Shown one piece after another: positions 7,647 to 15,291 of a stretch of DNA of 64,000 bases (its first letter is position 1; every line of letters begins with the position of its first letter). The notes under the pieces were generated by a model that did no database searches, was not told the origin of the DNA, and was given only the letters and a program-made list of their open reading frames with translations. This DNA comes from Streptomyces sp. P9-A2 (GTDB taxonomy: Bacteria; Actinomycetota; Actinomycetes; Streptomycetales; Streptomycetaceae), in contig NZ_JAZIFX010000001.1 of the NCBI RefSeq assembly GCF_036634175.1, positions 7,006,001 to 7,070,000 of the forward strand. Direction: 5' to 3'. The translations under genes were made by a program, and so were the position numbers.

Positions 7647-9598
7647 CGGTCGTACTCCGTTCGCATGCCCAACGACAGATTCAGGCGGATGTCCTGGTCC
7701 TCGATGGCCCGGCGTGCGGCGTGAATGTGGTCAGCGCATTCCTCGAACACCTCGGCCAGCGCCTTGGCCTGGCGTCCCCATACCGCATCCCAGACCATCG
7801 GTGGCTGCGTCAGCCGCATCCGCTCGATGTGGTCGGACAGCAGCAACTGCTGCGGCAGTTGTGAGACGAACACCACGGCATTGGTGCAGACCATGCACAT
7901 GGCCGGAGCGACATGGCAGAGCTTGCCGGGCGTGCTGTGCGGTGAGTCGTGCGGGTTCTTGCAGTTGGTGACGCCCATGTCGAGCTCACCGGCGCTCAGG
8001 GCGGCACCCAGTTCAGGGCTCACCCCCAGGGCCTGGGCGACTTCCGGTTCGCCGAGGCGGGACTGTACATCCGGTCCGACCAGAACCGGCTTGTCGGCGA
8101 GCCGGTCGAACACGAGCGTCTGGGCGCGGTTCATCGCCGCTCCGGCCAGGACCCGCGCGGTGGTGCCGTGGGCGTAGTGGCCCTGGAACACCTGGATGCT
8201 GTGATCATCCCCCGCCATGTCGGACAAGGTGCCCCCCAGGGCAACGACGCGCGTGGTCTTCGCGGTCTTGCGCAGTCGGGGCGCCGCGTGCGGTTCGGAG
8301 ATCGCCAAGGCGGGCTTGCCGTCCGCATCGAGGTGTGAGGCGATCCAGTGTGTGAAGCGGCGACCGGGGTCGACGAAGCGGGCGAACCGGGCGTCCATGG
8401 TGCTGCGGTTCTTGGCATATTCGACCGCGGTGAACAGCCACGGCACGCCGCCGAACACTTCGCGCGTCAGCGCGGTGGCCGTCACGAAGCGTCGCAGCAG
8501 ACCAGGGACATCCCAATCACCTCGGCCCTCATAGGCGAGTTCTCCAGGCACCTCGCCCCTCTCCAGGGGCTGATCGACCACGTGGTAGTCGGCGCGAACG
8601 CGATCCGCGCGGTTCTTGGTCTGGACGATACGAACACCCTGACCGCTGAACTCAAGGTCAGAAACCCGTAGCGCATGAAGTTCCTCGGTGGTGCAGTCGA
8701 GCATGGCCAGCAACAGCAGGACTCGAAACGGGTGCAGGTCCAACTCCTGCGGGAAGAGCAAGGCATGGACTCCCCGTAGGAGGCCGTAGAACCCGCCGAG
8801 CGCACCACTATCGGCAGGCCGTGCTTCCCGTAGTTCCTGGGGCCAGCGCTTGGCGTGCGCAGGGAGGTGAACACGGAGTTCATCCATGGTCAGCAGACGG
8901 TGTCGGGCAGCCCAGACCAGATTCGGCAGTTCCTCCCATCCGAACTCACGCGGATCTTTCCCCGTCTCCAGGAGCTCTTTTCCCCGGGCAAGACGCTTCT
9001 CAAGAGCTCTCAGATCGTCCTGGGCAGCGCCTTTGAGCGCGAGACGTTCGGAGTTGGAGAACTCGTCCAGCGGTTCCCCGGTGGCCTTGCGCAGGGTCGG
9101 TGGCGCCGCCGCGCGCTTACGCAGTTTCTCCGGCACACGCGCATCGCGCTCAGCCCGGTGGTGAACCAACGCGAGCAGCGAGCGCGATAGTTGCCATGGC
9201 TGCGAGGAGTTCTCCGGGAACTGCGCGAGGAGGTCGTTCTCCCACACGTAGACGGCTTCGGCGAGGTCGATCTGGTCGGTGTCCAGGCGGGCGTCTGCGG
9301 GGTTCAGACCCAGAGCGGTCAGATACGGGCCGAGGAACTTCGCGAACGAGCGAACCGCTCCCAGGTACCTGTCACTGTTCTTCAACGCTGCTTTGTGGTG
9401 GTACTCGACCCACACGTCGGCGAGCTGAGCGACCAGCGCCCGGCACGCGTACTCTCCCGGATCGATCCGGCTGGTCGTGGAGTGGCCGCGCTGTACCTGA
9501 GTCAGCTCCCGCGCTCCGACGTGGTCGACAGTGCGTGGAGCGGGCAGGCGCGGCGGTAGCGTCGCGGACCGGGATCGGCGTTCTCCGCGGCGCGGCAT
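7643..9598 (-). CDS. Tyrosine recombinase-like transposition protein 2 (TnpB-like)
   Basis: About 651 residues, close to the 630 of Tn554 TnpB. The recombinase fold is recognisable, but the first catalytic block reads LDCTTEELHAL where active enzymes have an Arg, so this site looks degenerate. Later blocks are APRLRKTAKT and QGHYAHGTTA. A cysteine-rich stretch (CHVAPAMCMVC) near residue 580 may bind zinc. The ATG at 9598 shares a base with the upstream stop codon; a GTG at 9610 is a possible alternative. It overlaps the next gene by 4 bp. It may act as a structural or regulatory subunit of a hetero-oligomeric recombinase rather than a DNA-cutting one. Confidence 0.8.
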   Translation of the reverse strand: MPRRGERRSRSATLPPRLPAPRTVDHVGARELTQVQRGHSTTSRIDPGEYACRALVAQLADVWVEYHHKAALKNSDRYLGAVRSFAKFLGPYLTALGLNPADARLDTDQIDLAEAVYVWENDLLAQFPENSSQPWQLSRSLLALVHHRAERDARVPEKLRKRAAAPPTLRKATGEPLDEFSNSERLALKGAAQDDLRALEKRLARGKELLETGKDPREFGWEELPNLVWAARHRLLTMDELRVHLPAHAKRWPQELREARPADSGALGGFYGLLRGVHALLFPQELDLHPFRVLLLLAMLDCTTEELHALRVSDLEFSGQGVRIVQTKNRADRVRADYHVVDQPLERGEVPGELAYEGRGDWDVPGLLRRFVTATALTREVFGGVPWLFTAVEYAKNRSTMDARFARFVDPGRRFTHWIASHLDADGKPALAISEPHAAPRLRKTAKTTRVVALGGTLSDMAGDDHSIQVFQGHYAHGTTARVLAGAAMNRAQTLVFDRLADKPVLVGPDVQSRLGEPEVAQALGVSPELGAALSAGELDMGVTNCKNPHDSPHSTPGKLCHVAPAMCMVCTNAVVFVSQLPQQLLLSDHIERMRLTQPPMVWDAVWGRQAKALAEVFEECADHIHAARRAIEDQDIRLNLSLGMRTEYDR

Positions 9599-11058
9599 CA
9601 GACGGCCCACCCTCCGGCCTGGCGAGCGGCCAGGTCTGCGTAGGTGCGGTCCTGATCGTTCCAGTCCTTCACCGCCCGGGCGACGAGCAGGTTCGTCTTT
9701 CTCTTGTAGGTCAGGTACCGCATGGTCGATTCGGGACGGCGATGCCCGAGGAGGCGCATGACGGTCAGGAACGGGTTGCGGGACACGTGGTCCGCCGCGT
9801 AGGCAGGCACGCGGTCGGTGAGGCGCTGCTGCTCCTCGTCCTGGGCGCGGACCAACTCGGTCAACTGCTCCAGCATGTACACGGCGAACGTATGGCGAAG
9901 ATCATGGATGCGGACCTGCCCCGGCATCTCCAGCGGCAGGTTGTGCTCGGCCGCGATCCGTACCGCTCTCGCGTGCGCGTCGGCGAAGATCTGCTCCCAG
10001 CGCTGACTGCTGATCATCCGTCCATTGCGCCCGACGAAAAGAGCCATCGACTCCAGCCCGTGGTCGCCCTCAATGACCGTGATCCGCCGCAGCGGCGCCT
10101 TCATCGCCTTGATCCGGTAGGTGCGTCGCCGACCGTCCTGGATGCCGCTGACCTTCATCGTGCGCATGTCGACGTCGTCGACGACGAACAGCTCATCGCG
10201 CTGTCGGTACAGGTTCTTCGCGGCCTTGCGAAGGAAACCGGAGCGCTCGGTCCTTCGATACCAGTCCAGTTCACGCAGCGTGGCGTCCTGGATCTCGGTG
10301 GTCCTGGGCAGGCCGAACTTCGCGATCGCCTGCAGTTCGACTTCCTTGGCCGAGCCGTCCCGACGAGGAGCGCCGACTTCGATGTCGAGCAACGCGCTGA
10401 ACTCCCGCAGCCGCAGGCCCGTCGTGATGGAGAGATTCCCGCCGCAGCTGTCCCGCAGAGCATGGCCGGAGCGGAAGGCGGGATCCGCCTTGCCGTCGGG
10501 CAGCAGCCCACGCAGGCCGACCCGGTCCAGAAACCACCACTGCTCGAACGTCAGATGGCGCACGTCGAGCTCGCTGGTAGCTCCCCAGTTGAGGATGTCG
10601 CGGCCGTTCTTCTTGCGGTAGTACGGACGTCGGTCCAGAAGCCTCGCCTCATCGACCGCCCAGTCGTAGAACCTGTTGATCGTGGCCCTCCGGCGCTTCC
10701 ACGTGGCCGGCGCCATCGGCTCGTCGCGGTACTCGATGCAGTGATCGCGGTAGGCGATCAGATCGTCCTCGGTGGCGGACAGCAGGTCGGCCGGGGGATC
10801 GAGGCTTGAGAGGAAGTCGTCCAGGTCGAGGAAGTCGTACGTGTAGTCCCGCAGCGACTTGGCCTCAAGGGTCTTGGCGAGCTCGTAGAAGAACGAGCAG
10901 TGGGGCTCCAGGGGCCGCATGTCCGCGTCGAGGAAGAAGGGGGTCCCGTCCTTGAGGGCCTTGCTCCGGCTCGTGTACTGCGTCCCGTCCAGCGTGATCC
11001 CGGATGGTGCTTCGTAGTGGCGCCGTGCGGTGACGCGTGACGTGAAGAAGTAGTCCAT
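9598..11058 (-). CDS. Tyrosine recombinase/integrase, transposition protein 1 (TnpA-like)
   Basis: 486 residues. A SAM-like N-terminal core-binding region is followed by a full tyrosine-recombinase catalytic set: Arg216/218 (TTGLRLREFSALL), His385-Arg388 (IHDLRHTFAVY), His439 (LGHRRPEST) and nucleophile Tyr448 (TMRYLTY). It is first in the four-gene operon, nearest the right end of the element, with about 100 bp of leader that contains TGAGACA motifs and must hold the operon promoter. It is the most canonical of the three recombinases and the best candidate for strand exchange at the 6-bp core. Confidence 0.9.
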   Translation of the reverse strand: MDYFFTSRVTARRHYEAPSGITLDGTQYTSRSKALKDGTPFFLDADMRPLEPHCSFFYELAKTLEAKSLRDYTYDFLDLDDFLSSLDPPADLLSATEDDLIAYRDHCIEYRDEPMAPATWKRRRATINRFYDWAVDEARLLDRRPYYRKKNGRDILNWGATSELDVRHLTFEQWWFLDRVGLRGLLPDGKADPAFRSGHALRDSCGGNLSITTGLRLREFSALLDIEVGAPRRDGSAKEVELQAIAKFGLPRTTEIQDATLRELDWYRRTERSGFLRKAAKNLYRQRDELFVVDDVDMRTMKVSGIQDGRRRTYRIKAMKAPLRRITVIEGDHGLESMALFVGRNGRMISSQRWEQIFADAHARAVRIAAEHNLPLEMPGQVRIHDLRHTFAVYMLEQLTELVRAQDEEQQRLTDRVPAYAADHVSRNPFLTVMRLLGHRRPESTMRYLTYKRKTNLLVARAVKDWNDQDRTYADLAARQAGGWAV

Positions 11059-11068
11059 GGCTCCTCTT

Positions 11069-11148
11069 GAGACAACGAGATGACCATATGGCTAACGACT
11101 CTCCAGCCGAAAGGTAGCTGCTGAGCTGATGTCCTGAGACATCTGGGG
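11069..11148. repeat. Right-end subterminal TGAGACA repeats
   Basis: TGAGACA, the complement of the left-end TGTCTCA, occurs at 11069-11075 and 11135-11141. The second copy is in TGAGACATCTGGGG (11135-11148), the exact inverse of the left 14-mer at 2972-2985. The 14-mer is 13 bp from the core on this side and 26 bp on the other, so the two ends are related but not identical. The region also carries the promoter and leader of the recombinase operon. Confidence 0.65.
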
Positions 11149-11157
11149 ATGCTTTGA

Positions 11158-11313
11158 CTAACCGCCGGGCAGCGCCCACCCCTCACGGTAGTTCGGCTCG
11201 ACGAGCAGCACACGGCCCTCGCCGTCCCGGAAGAGGGCGGCGGCGCCGGCGAGGACACGGGGGAGCGAGGCGATATAGGTGGCGTAGTCCTGAACATCCT
11301 GGGTGGTGGTCAT
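11158..11313 (-). pseudogene. Nudix hydrolase, 5' half (interrupted by mobile element)
   Basis: The first 51 codons of the split Nudix hydrolase, starting at the ATG at 11313: MTTTQDVQDYATYIASLPR, then AAALFRDGEGRVLLVEP and WALPGG. Immediately after the second Gly the element supplies TAG, so any product is a 51-residue fragment without the Nudix box. The promoter side is intact. The catalytic half is at 2588-2945. Frame and residues join perfectly through the CGGCGG core. Confidence 0.93.
11162..11167. repeat. Right attachment core of mobile element (CCGCCG)
   Basis: Direct copy of the hexamer at 2940-2945. Reading inward from each core the element starts TTATGAAC (left) and, on the other strand, TTAGTCAA (right), a short terminal similarity. 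Identical hexamers on both sides fit either integration at a matching core or carriage of the donor core to one end. Confidence 0.85.
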
Positions 11314-11648
11314 GCGGGGAAGGGTAGTGGCGGTGTACGGCCGCACCGCGGCCGAGAAGCCCGGCCGGCCAGGGCGCACGGCAGCACACGCCGGTCCCGC
11401 GACCGGCACCGGACGGCGCACACGCCGGGGGCACGGCGGCCCCGCCGGAGCCCGGCTCACGCCCGGCGCGCCCGCGACCGGCCCGACCCACCCTCGACGA
11501 CCTGCCCGCACCCGAGGTCCCTCCCGGTCTCCCGCGCGCCCGACCCCGTTCCACGGGTTGGGCGGGGACATGACGGTCCAGGGAGCAGAGAGCTAGGGTC
11601 GGCGGGGCGCGACTGCCCCGGCATACGTACGGGCCCGGAGAGCAAGGG
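11314..11648. other. Intergenic region between divergent Nudix and glycerate kinase genes
   Basis: 335 bp of very GC-rich sequence (long runs of GGCC/CCCG) that must hold the start signals of both divergent genes. A TAGGGT hexamer near 11594 is a plausible -10 element for the rightward gene. No convincing small gene, terminator or RNA was seen. Confidence 0.4.
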
Positions 11649-12845
11649 ATGGCGGAAGTGGCGGACGCTGCAGTGAGCGGTACTCGATCAGCACGGTCAG
11701 CACAGTCGGAGGCGCCGGCGCGGCGGGTGCTCGTCGCCGCGGACAAGTTCAAGGGGTCGCTGACGGCCGTGGAGGTCGCCGAGCGGGTGACCGCCGGGCT
11801 GCGGCGGGTGGTGCCCGGCCTCGAGGTCGAGGCGCTTCCCGTGGCCGACGGCGGCGACGGCACGGTGGCCGCGGCGGTCGCGGCCGGGTTCGACCGGCGG
11901 GAGGTACGGGTCACCGGTCCCCTCGGTGACGAGGTCACCGCGGCGTTCGCGCTGCGCGGCGACACCGCCGTGGTGGAGATGGCGGAGGCCAGCGGCCTCC
12001 AACGGCTGCCGGGCGGCGTCCTCGCGCCGCTGACGGCGTCCACGTACGGATCCGGCGAGCTGCTGACGGCCGCGCTGGACGCCGGCGCGCGGACCCTCGT
12101 GTTCGGGGTCGGCGGCAGTGCCACCACGGACGGCGGCGCCGGCATGCTGGCCGCGCTGGGCGCCCGCTTCCTGAGAGCCGACGGTGATCCGGTGACGCCG
12201 GGCGGCGCCGGTCTCGCCGAGCTGGCCTCGGCGGATCTGTCGGGCCTGGACCCGCGCCTCGGTGAGGTCGAGGTCGTGCTCGCCAGCGATGTCGACAACC
12301 CGCTGACCGGTCCGAAGGGCGCCCCGGCGGTCTACGGCCCGCAGAAGGGCGCCTCCCCCGAGGACGTGAAGCGGCTGGACGCGGCGCTCGCGCACTTCGT
12401 GAAGGTGCTGGAAGAACCCGCCGGGGCCAGAGCCACCGAGTTCGCCGCCTCGCCCGGTGCGGGCGCGGCCGGCGGCATCGGATACGGCGCGCTGCTCCTC
12501 GGGGCCCGGTTCCGGCCCGGTATCGAGGTCATGCTGGACGTCCTCGGCTTCGCACCCGCGCTGGAGCGGGCCGACCTCGTGATCACCGGTGAGGGCTCGC
12601 TGGACGAGCAGACCCTGCACGGCAAAGCCCCGGCGGGGGTGGCCGCCGCGGCCCGTGCCGCAGGCAAGGAGGTCGTCGCGGTGTGCGGGCGGCTCACGCT
12701 GCCGCCGGAGGTACTGGGGCGGGCGGGGATCCGGCGCGCGTACGCGCTGACGGATCTCGAGCCGGACGTGGAGAAGTGCATCGCGCAGGCGGGCCCGGTC
12801 CTGGAACGGACGGCGGAACGCCTCGCACGCGACTTCCTGAGCTGA
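11649..12845 (+). CDS. Glycerate kinase (type 1 family)
   Basis: 398 residues. Phosphorylates glycerate to phosphoglycerate, feeding C2/C3 carbon into glycolysis. The N-terminus has the family signature VLVAADKFKGSL and PVADGGDGT; further on are GVGGSATTDGGAGML and ITGEGSLDEQTLHGK, both typical of this family. The first 25 residues are an unstructured leader, and translation could also begin a little later. AAGGG lies just before the ATG. It stands alone, followed by about 300 bp of non-coding sequence and then a long heptanucleotide array. Confidence 0.93.
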   Translation: MAEVADAAVSGTRSARSAQSEAPARRVLVAADKFKGSLTAVEVAERVTAGLRRVVPGLEVEALPVADGGDGTVAAAVAAGFDRREVRVTGPLGDEVTAAFALRGDTAVVEMAEASGLQRLPGGVLAPLTASTYGSGELLTAALDAGARTLVFGVGGSATTDGGAGMLAALGARFLRADGDPVTPGGAGLAELASADLSGLDPRLGEVEVVLASDVDNPLTGPKGAPAVYGPQKGASPEDVKRLDAALAHFVKVLEEPAGARATEFAASPGAGAAGGIGYGALLLGARFRPGIEVMLDVLGFAPALERADLVITGEGSLDEQTLHGKAPAGVAAAARAAGKEVVAVCGRLTLPPEVLGRAGIRRAYALTDLEPDVEKCIAQAGPVLERTAERLARDFLS

Positions 12846-13150
12846 GGCCGCCCGGTCGCGCCGCACCAGAGGGCTCCGCCCTGTCCGCACCAGGGGGCTC
12901 TGTCTCTCTGGACCCCGGCCCTCGCCCGCCCGTCACCCGACTCGGTGGGGCGAAGGAGCAGCCGGACGGCCTTCCCCGGGCCGGCTGCCCGGAACCGGTG
13001 CCCTCGTCCTCGGACTCCCCCGAGCTTTTCGAGCAGGGAGGCACCCCGGACGGGCCGAGTGTCCTGCCCGCGCCCGCCCACCGGGCCCGACGGCGGGCGG
13101 GCGCGGGTGCGGGCCTGCCGGGCACCCCGCGCCGGGCGCCCGTCAGGCCC

Positions 13151-13570
13151 GCGCCCCGCGTTCGGCGTCCGGCGCCCCGCGTTCGGCGTCCGGCGTTCGG
13201 CGTCCGGCGTTCGGCGTTCGGCGTCCGGCGTTCGGCGTCCGGCGTCCGGCGTCCGGCGTCCGGCGTCCGGCGCCCCGCGTCCGGCGTCCGGCGTCCGGCG
13301 CCCCGCGTCCGGCGTCCGGCGTCCGGCGTCCGGCGCCCCGCGCCCCGCGCCCCGCGTCCGGCGTCCGGCGTCCGGCGCCCCGCGCCCCGCGCCCCGCGTC
13401 CGGCGTCCGGCGTCCGGCGCCCCGCGTCCGGCGTCCGACGTCCCGCGTCCGGCGTCCGGCGCCCCGCGTCCGGCGTCCGGCGCCCCGCGTCCGGCGCCCC
13501 GCGTCCGGCGTCCGGCGTCCCGCGTCCGGCGCCCCGCGCCCCGCGTCCGGCGCCCCGCGCCCCGCGCCCC
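13151..13570. repeat. Heptanucleotide tandem array, 60 units
   Basis: 420 bp made of exactly 60 consecutive 7-bp units in unbroken phase. Main variants are GCGTCCG and GCGCCCC; GCGTTCG is confined to the first 12 units, with rare GCGTCCC and one ACGTCCC. Because 7 is not a multiple of 3, all frames read as the same heptapeptide cycle, which creates long false open frames on both strands. It lies between glycerate kinase and the terminator of the pssA operon. The stretch before it (12846-13150) is non-coding with no feature I can identify. Confidence 0.95.
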
Positions 13571-13580
13571 GCAAAGCAAA

Positions 13581-13610
13581 GGGCCCCGGACCCAACAGGG
13601 TCCGGGGCCC
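13581..13610 (-). terminator. Rho-independent-type hairpin after pssA
   Basis: Perfect 13-bp stem, GGGCCCCGGACCC paired with GGGTCCGGGGCCC around an AACA loop, 14 bp beyond the pssA stop. There is no strong U-tract, as usual in Streptomyces. It abuts the heptanucleotide array and could also stop rightward transcription. Confidence 0.85.
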
Positions 13611-13623
13611 GAAGCGGCAGGGG

Positions 13624-14478
13624 TTACGGCTGGGCCGCCCGTGCCTCGCGGCGATTACCGCGGAAGTTGTTCACCCGGCGGGCCGTGGCGAACAGCGGGA
13701 TCACCGCGCCCATCACCAGCTGCAGCGCGCAGCCGGTCTGCAGGAGCAGCTGACCGCTCGGGGCGTCGAAGGCCCAGGCCGCCAGCAGGCCCACGGCCAG
13801 CACGATCCAGGAAAGCATCGCCACCGCGAGGGGACCCCGCGGCTTCGGGTACTCGACCCGGCTCACCATCAGCCAGGCCGTGCCCAGGATCGCCAGAACC
13901 GTCGCCACGAACGGCAGCTCCAGCAGCACGATCGAGACGATGGTCAGCGCCCCGAACGGTGACGGCATGCCCTGGAAGGTGCCGTCCTTGACGGTGACGC
14001 AGGAGAACCTCGCAAGTCTCAGCACCACCGCCAGCAGCACCACGATCGCCCCGACCGCGGCCACCCTCTGATGCGCGTCGTCCGCGACCATGCCGTACAC
14101 GAGGACGAAGTACGCCGGGGCCAGACCGAAGCTGACCAGGTCCGAGAGGTTGTCGAGCTCCGCGCCCATGGGGGAGGAGCGCAGCTTGCGGGCCACCAGG
14201 CCGTCGAAGAGGTCGAAGACCGCCGCGCACAGCATGAGGATCACGGCGGTGGCCGCGCTGTGGCGGGCCATCCCGCTCTCCTGGCTGCCCGTGAGGTGCG
14301 GGATCAGAATGCCGGTGGTGGTGAAGTACACCGCCATGAAGCCACAGGTGGCGTTGCCGAGGGTGAGGGTGTCCGCTATCGACAGGCGGAGTGAGAGGGG
14401 CATCTCCTCCTCGTCGTCCGCCCCGTCGGCGTCGGGCACCCAGCCGGTCTGTGTCTTCTCCGGATCAATCACGGTCAA
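13624..14478 (-). CDS. pssA: CDP-diacylglycerol--serine O-phosphatidyltransferase
   Basis: 284 residues, polytopic membrane enzyme making phosphatidylserine from CDP-diacylglycerol and serine. The CDP-alcohol phosphotransferase motif is present: FDLFDGLVARKL, then MGAELDNLSDLVSFG, which supplies the metal-binding aspartates. Several hydrophobic helices follow, and the charged N-terminus (about 30 residues) is cytosolic. It overlaps the end of psd by 14 bp, so the two steps to phosphatidylethanolamine are co-transcribed with psd first. A strong hairpin ends the operon. Confidence 0.94.
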   Translation of the reverse strand: MTVIDPEKTQTGWVPDADGADDEEEMPLSLRLSIADTLTLGNATCGFMAVYFTTTGILIPHLTGSQESGMARHSAATAVILMLCAAVFDLFDGLVARKLRSSPMGAELDNLSDLVSFGLAPAYFVLVYGMVADDAHQRVAAVGAIVVLLAVVLRLARFSCVTVKDGTFQGMPSPFGALTIVSIVLLELPFVATVLAILGTAWLMVSRVEYPKPRGPLAVAMLSWIVLAVGLLAAWAFDAPSGQLLLQTGCALQLVMGAVIPLFATARRVNNFRGNRREARAAQP

Positions 14479-15121
14479 TGCGAGTCACCCCAGCCACGGT
14501 CTTCTGGCCCACCTCGACGTCGATCTCCACGCCCTCGGGCAGGTAGAGGTCGACACGCGAGCCGAACCGGATGAGACCGATCCGCTCGCCCTGCTCGACC
14601 TTGGTGCCCTCGGGCAGGTAGGGCACGATGCGGCGGGCCACCGCACCGGCGATCTGGATCATCTCGATGTCGCCGAGCTCGGTGTCGAAGTGCCAGACGA
14701 CGCGCTCGTTGTTCTCGCTCTCCTTGTTGAAGGCGGGAACGAAGCCACCGGGGATGTGCTCGACCGACGTCACCGTGCCGGCCAGCGGGGCGCGGTTGAC
14801 GTGAACGTTGAGCGGGCTCATGAAGATCGCGACGCGGGTCCGGCCGTCCTTCCACGGCATGATGCTCTGCACCACGCCGTCGGCGGGCGAGATGACCCGG
14901 CCCCGGGTGATCTCGCGCTCGGGGTCGCGGAAGAACCACAGCATCCCCGCCGCGAGAGCGGTGGCGGGGACGGCTACGGCCTTGGCGGCACCCGAGCGGC
15001 GGGCGCGGACCAGGCTGACGGCTGCGGTGGCGACGGTCGGCAGGAGCCACGGCGACGCTCCGCGCGCGAGGCGCACGCCGGCGAGGCTGTCGCGAGATGC
15101 AGAGGTTTTGCTGTGGGGCAT
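14465..15121 (-). CDS. psd: Phosphatidylserine decarboxylase proenzyme
   Basis: 218 residues. Decarboxylates phosphatidylserine to phosphatidylethanolamine through a self-generated pyruvoyl group. Signatures: WFFRDPERE, SPADGVV, IFMSPLNVHVNR and, near the C-terminus, RFGSRVDLYLP, in which cleavage between Gly and Ser would form the pyruvoyl. A hydrophobic N-terminal region anchors it in the membrane. The ATG at 15121 (MPHSKTSASRD) is chosen over an upstream GTG at 15202, because the extension is low-complexity and the short form matches the family length. Confidence 0.93.
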   Translation of the reverse strand: MPHSKTSASRDSLAGVRLARGASPWLLPTVATAAVSLVRARRSGAAKAVAVPATALAAGMLWFFRDPEREITRGRVISPADGVVQSIMPWKDGRTRVAIFMSPLNVHVNRAPLAGTVTSVEHIPGGFVPAFNKESENNERVVWHFDTELGDIEMIQIAGAVARRIVPYLPEGTKVEQGERIGLIRFGSRVDLYLPEGVEIDVEVGQKTVAGVTRIDRD

Positions 15122-15291
15122 GGATGACCTTCGTAGCGGATAGTGCCGCGCGGGGACAGGGGACGGCGGCTTTCCGGCGATCGTAGCGGCTCCGGGCGAC
15201 AACTGGGTAAGCCAGGAAGTTGAGTCGGTGACCGGAGAGTACTGACGGGGTGTGATCCTCTATTCCAAGAAAACACCCCGTATCCGGACAT

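Larger units (their letters stand above)
2946..11161. mobile_element. Tn554/RIT-like transposable element inserted in a Nudix hydrolase gene
   Basis: An 8,216-bp insertion that splits a Nudix gene exactly at its Gly-Gly codons. Contents from the left: a subterminal repeat region, a membrane-protein gene and a divergent TetR gene around a 48-bp palindrome, then four minus-strand genes coupled by overlapping stop/start codons. Three of these are tyrosine-recombinase-like and one is a small HTH/coiled-coil protein. Both ends begin TTA reading inward from the core, and the 14-mer CCCCAGATGTCTCA lies inverted near each end (2972-2985 and 11135-11148). Known relatives are Tn554 (tnpA/B/C, 6-bp core, no long target duplication) and 'recombinase in trio' elements. 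The combination here has features of both. Confidence 0.9.

Noticed and set aside
2946..11161. The element as an integrative conjugative element or prophage
   Set aside because: No relaxase, FtsK/TraB translocase, replication, capsid or lysis gene is present; gene content and coupled recombinases fit a transposon.
12332..13579. Long open frames on both strands across 12,300-13,990, including repeated Arg-Arg-Thr-style proteins
   Set aside because: They arise from the heptanucleotide array and high GC: 7-bp units read as the same heptapeptide in every frame. No start signals or conserved domains.
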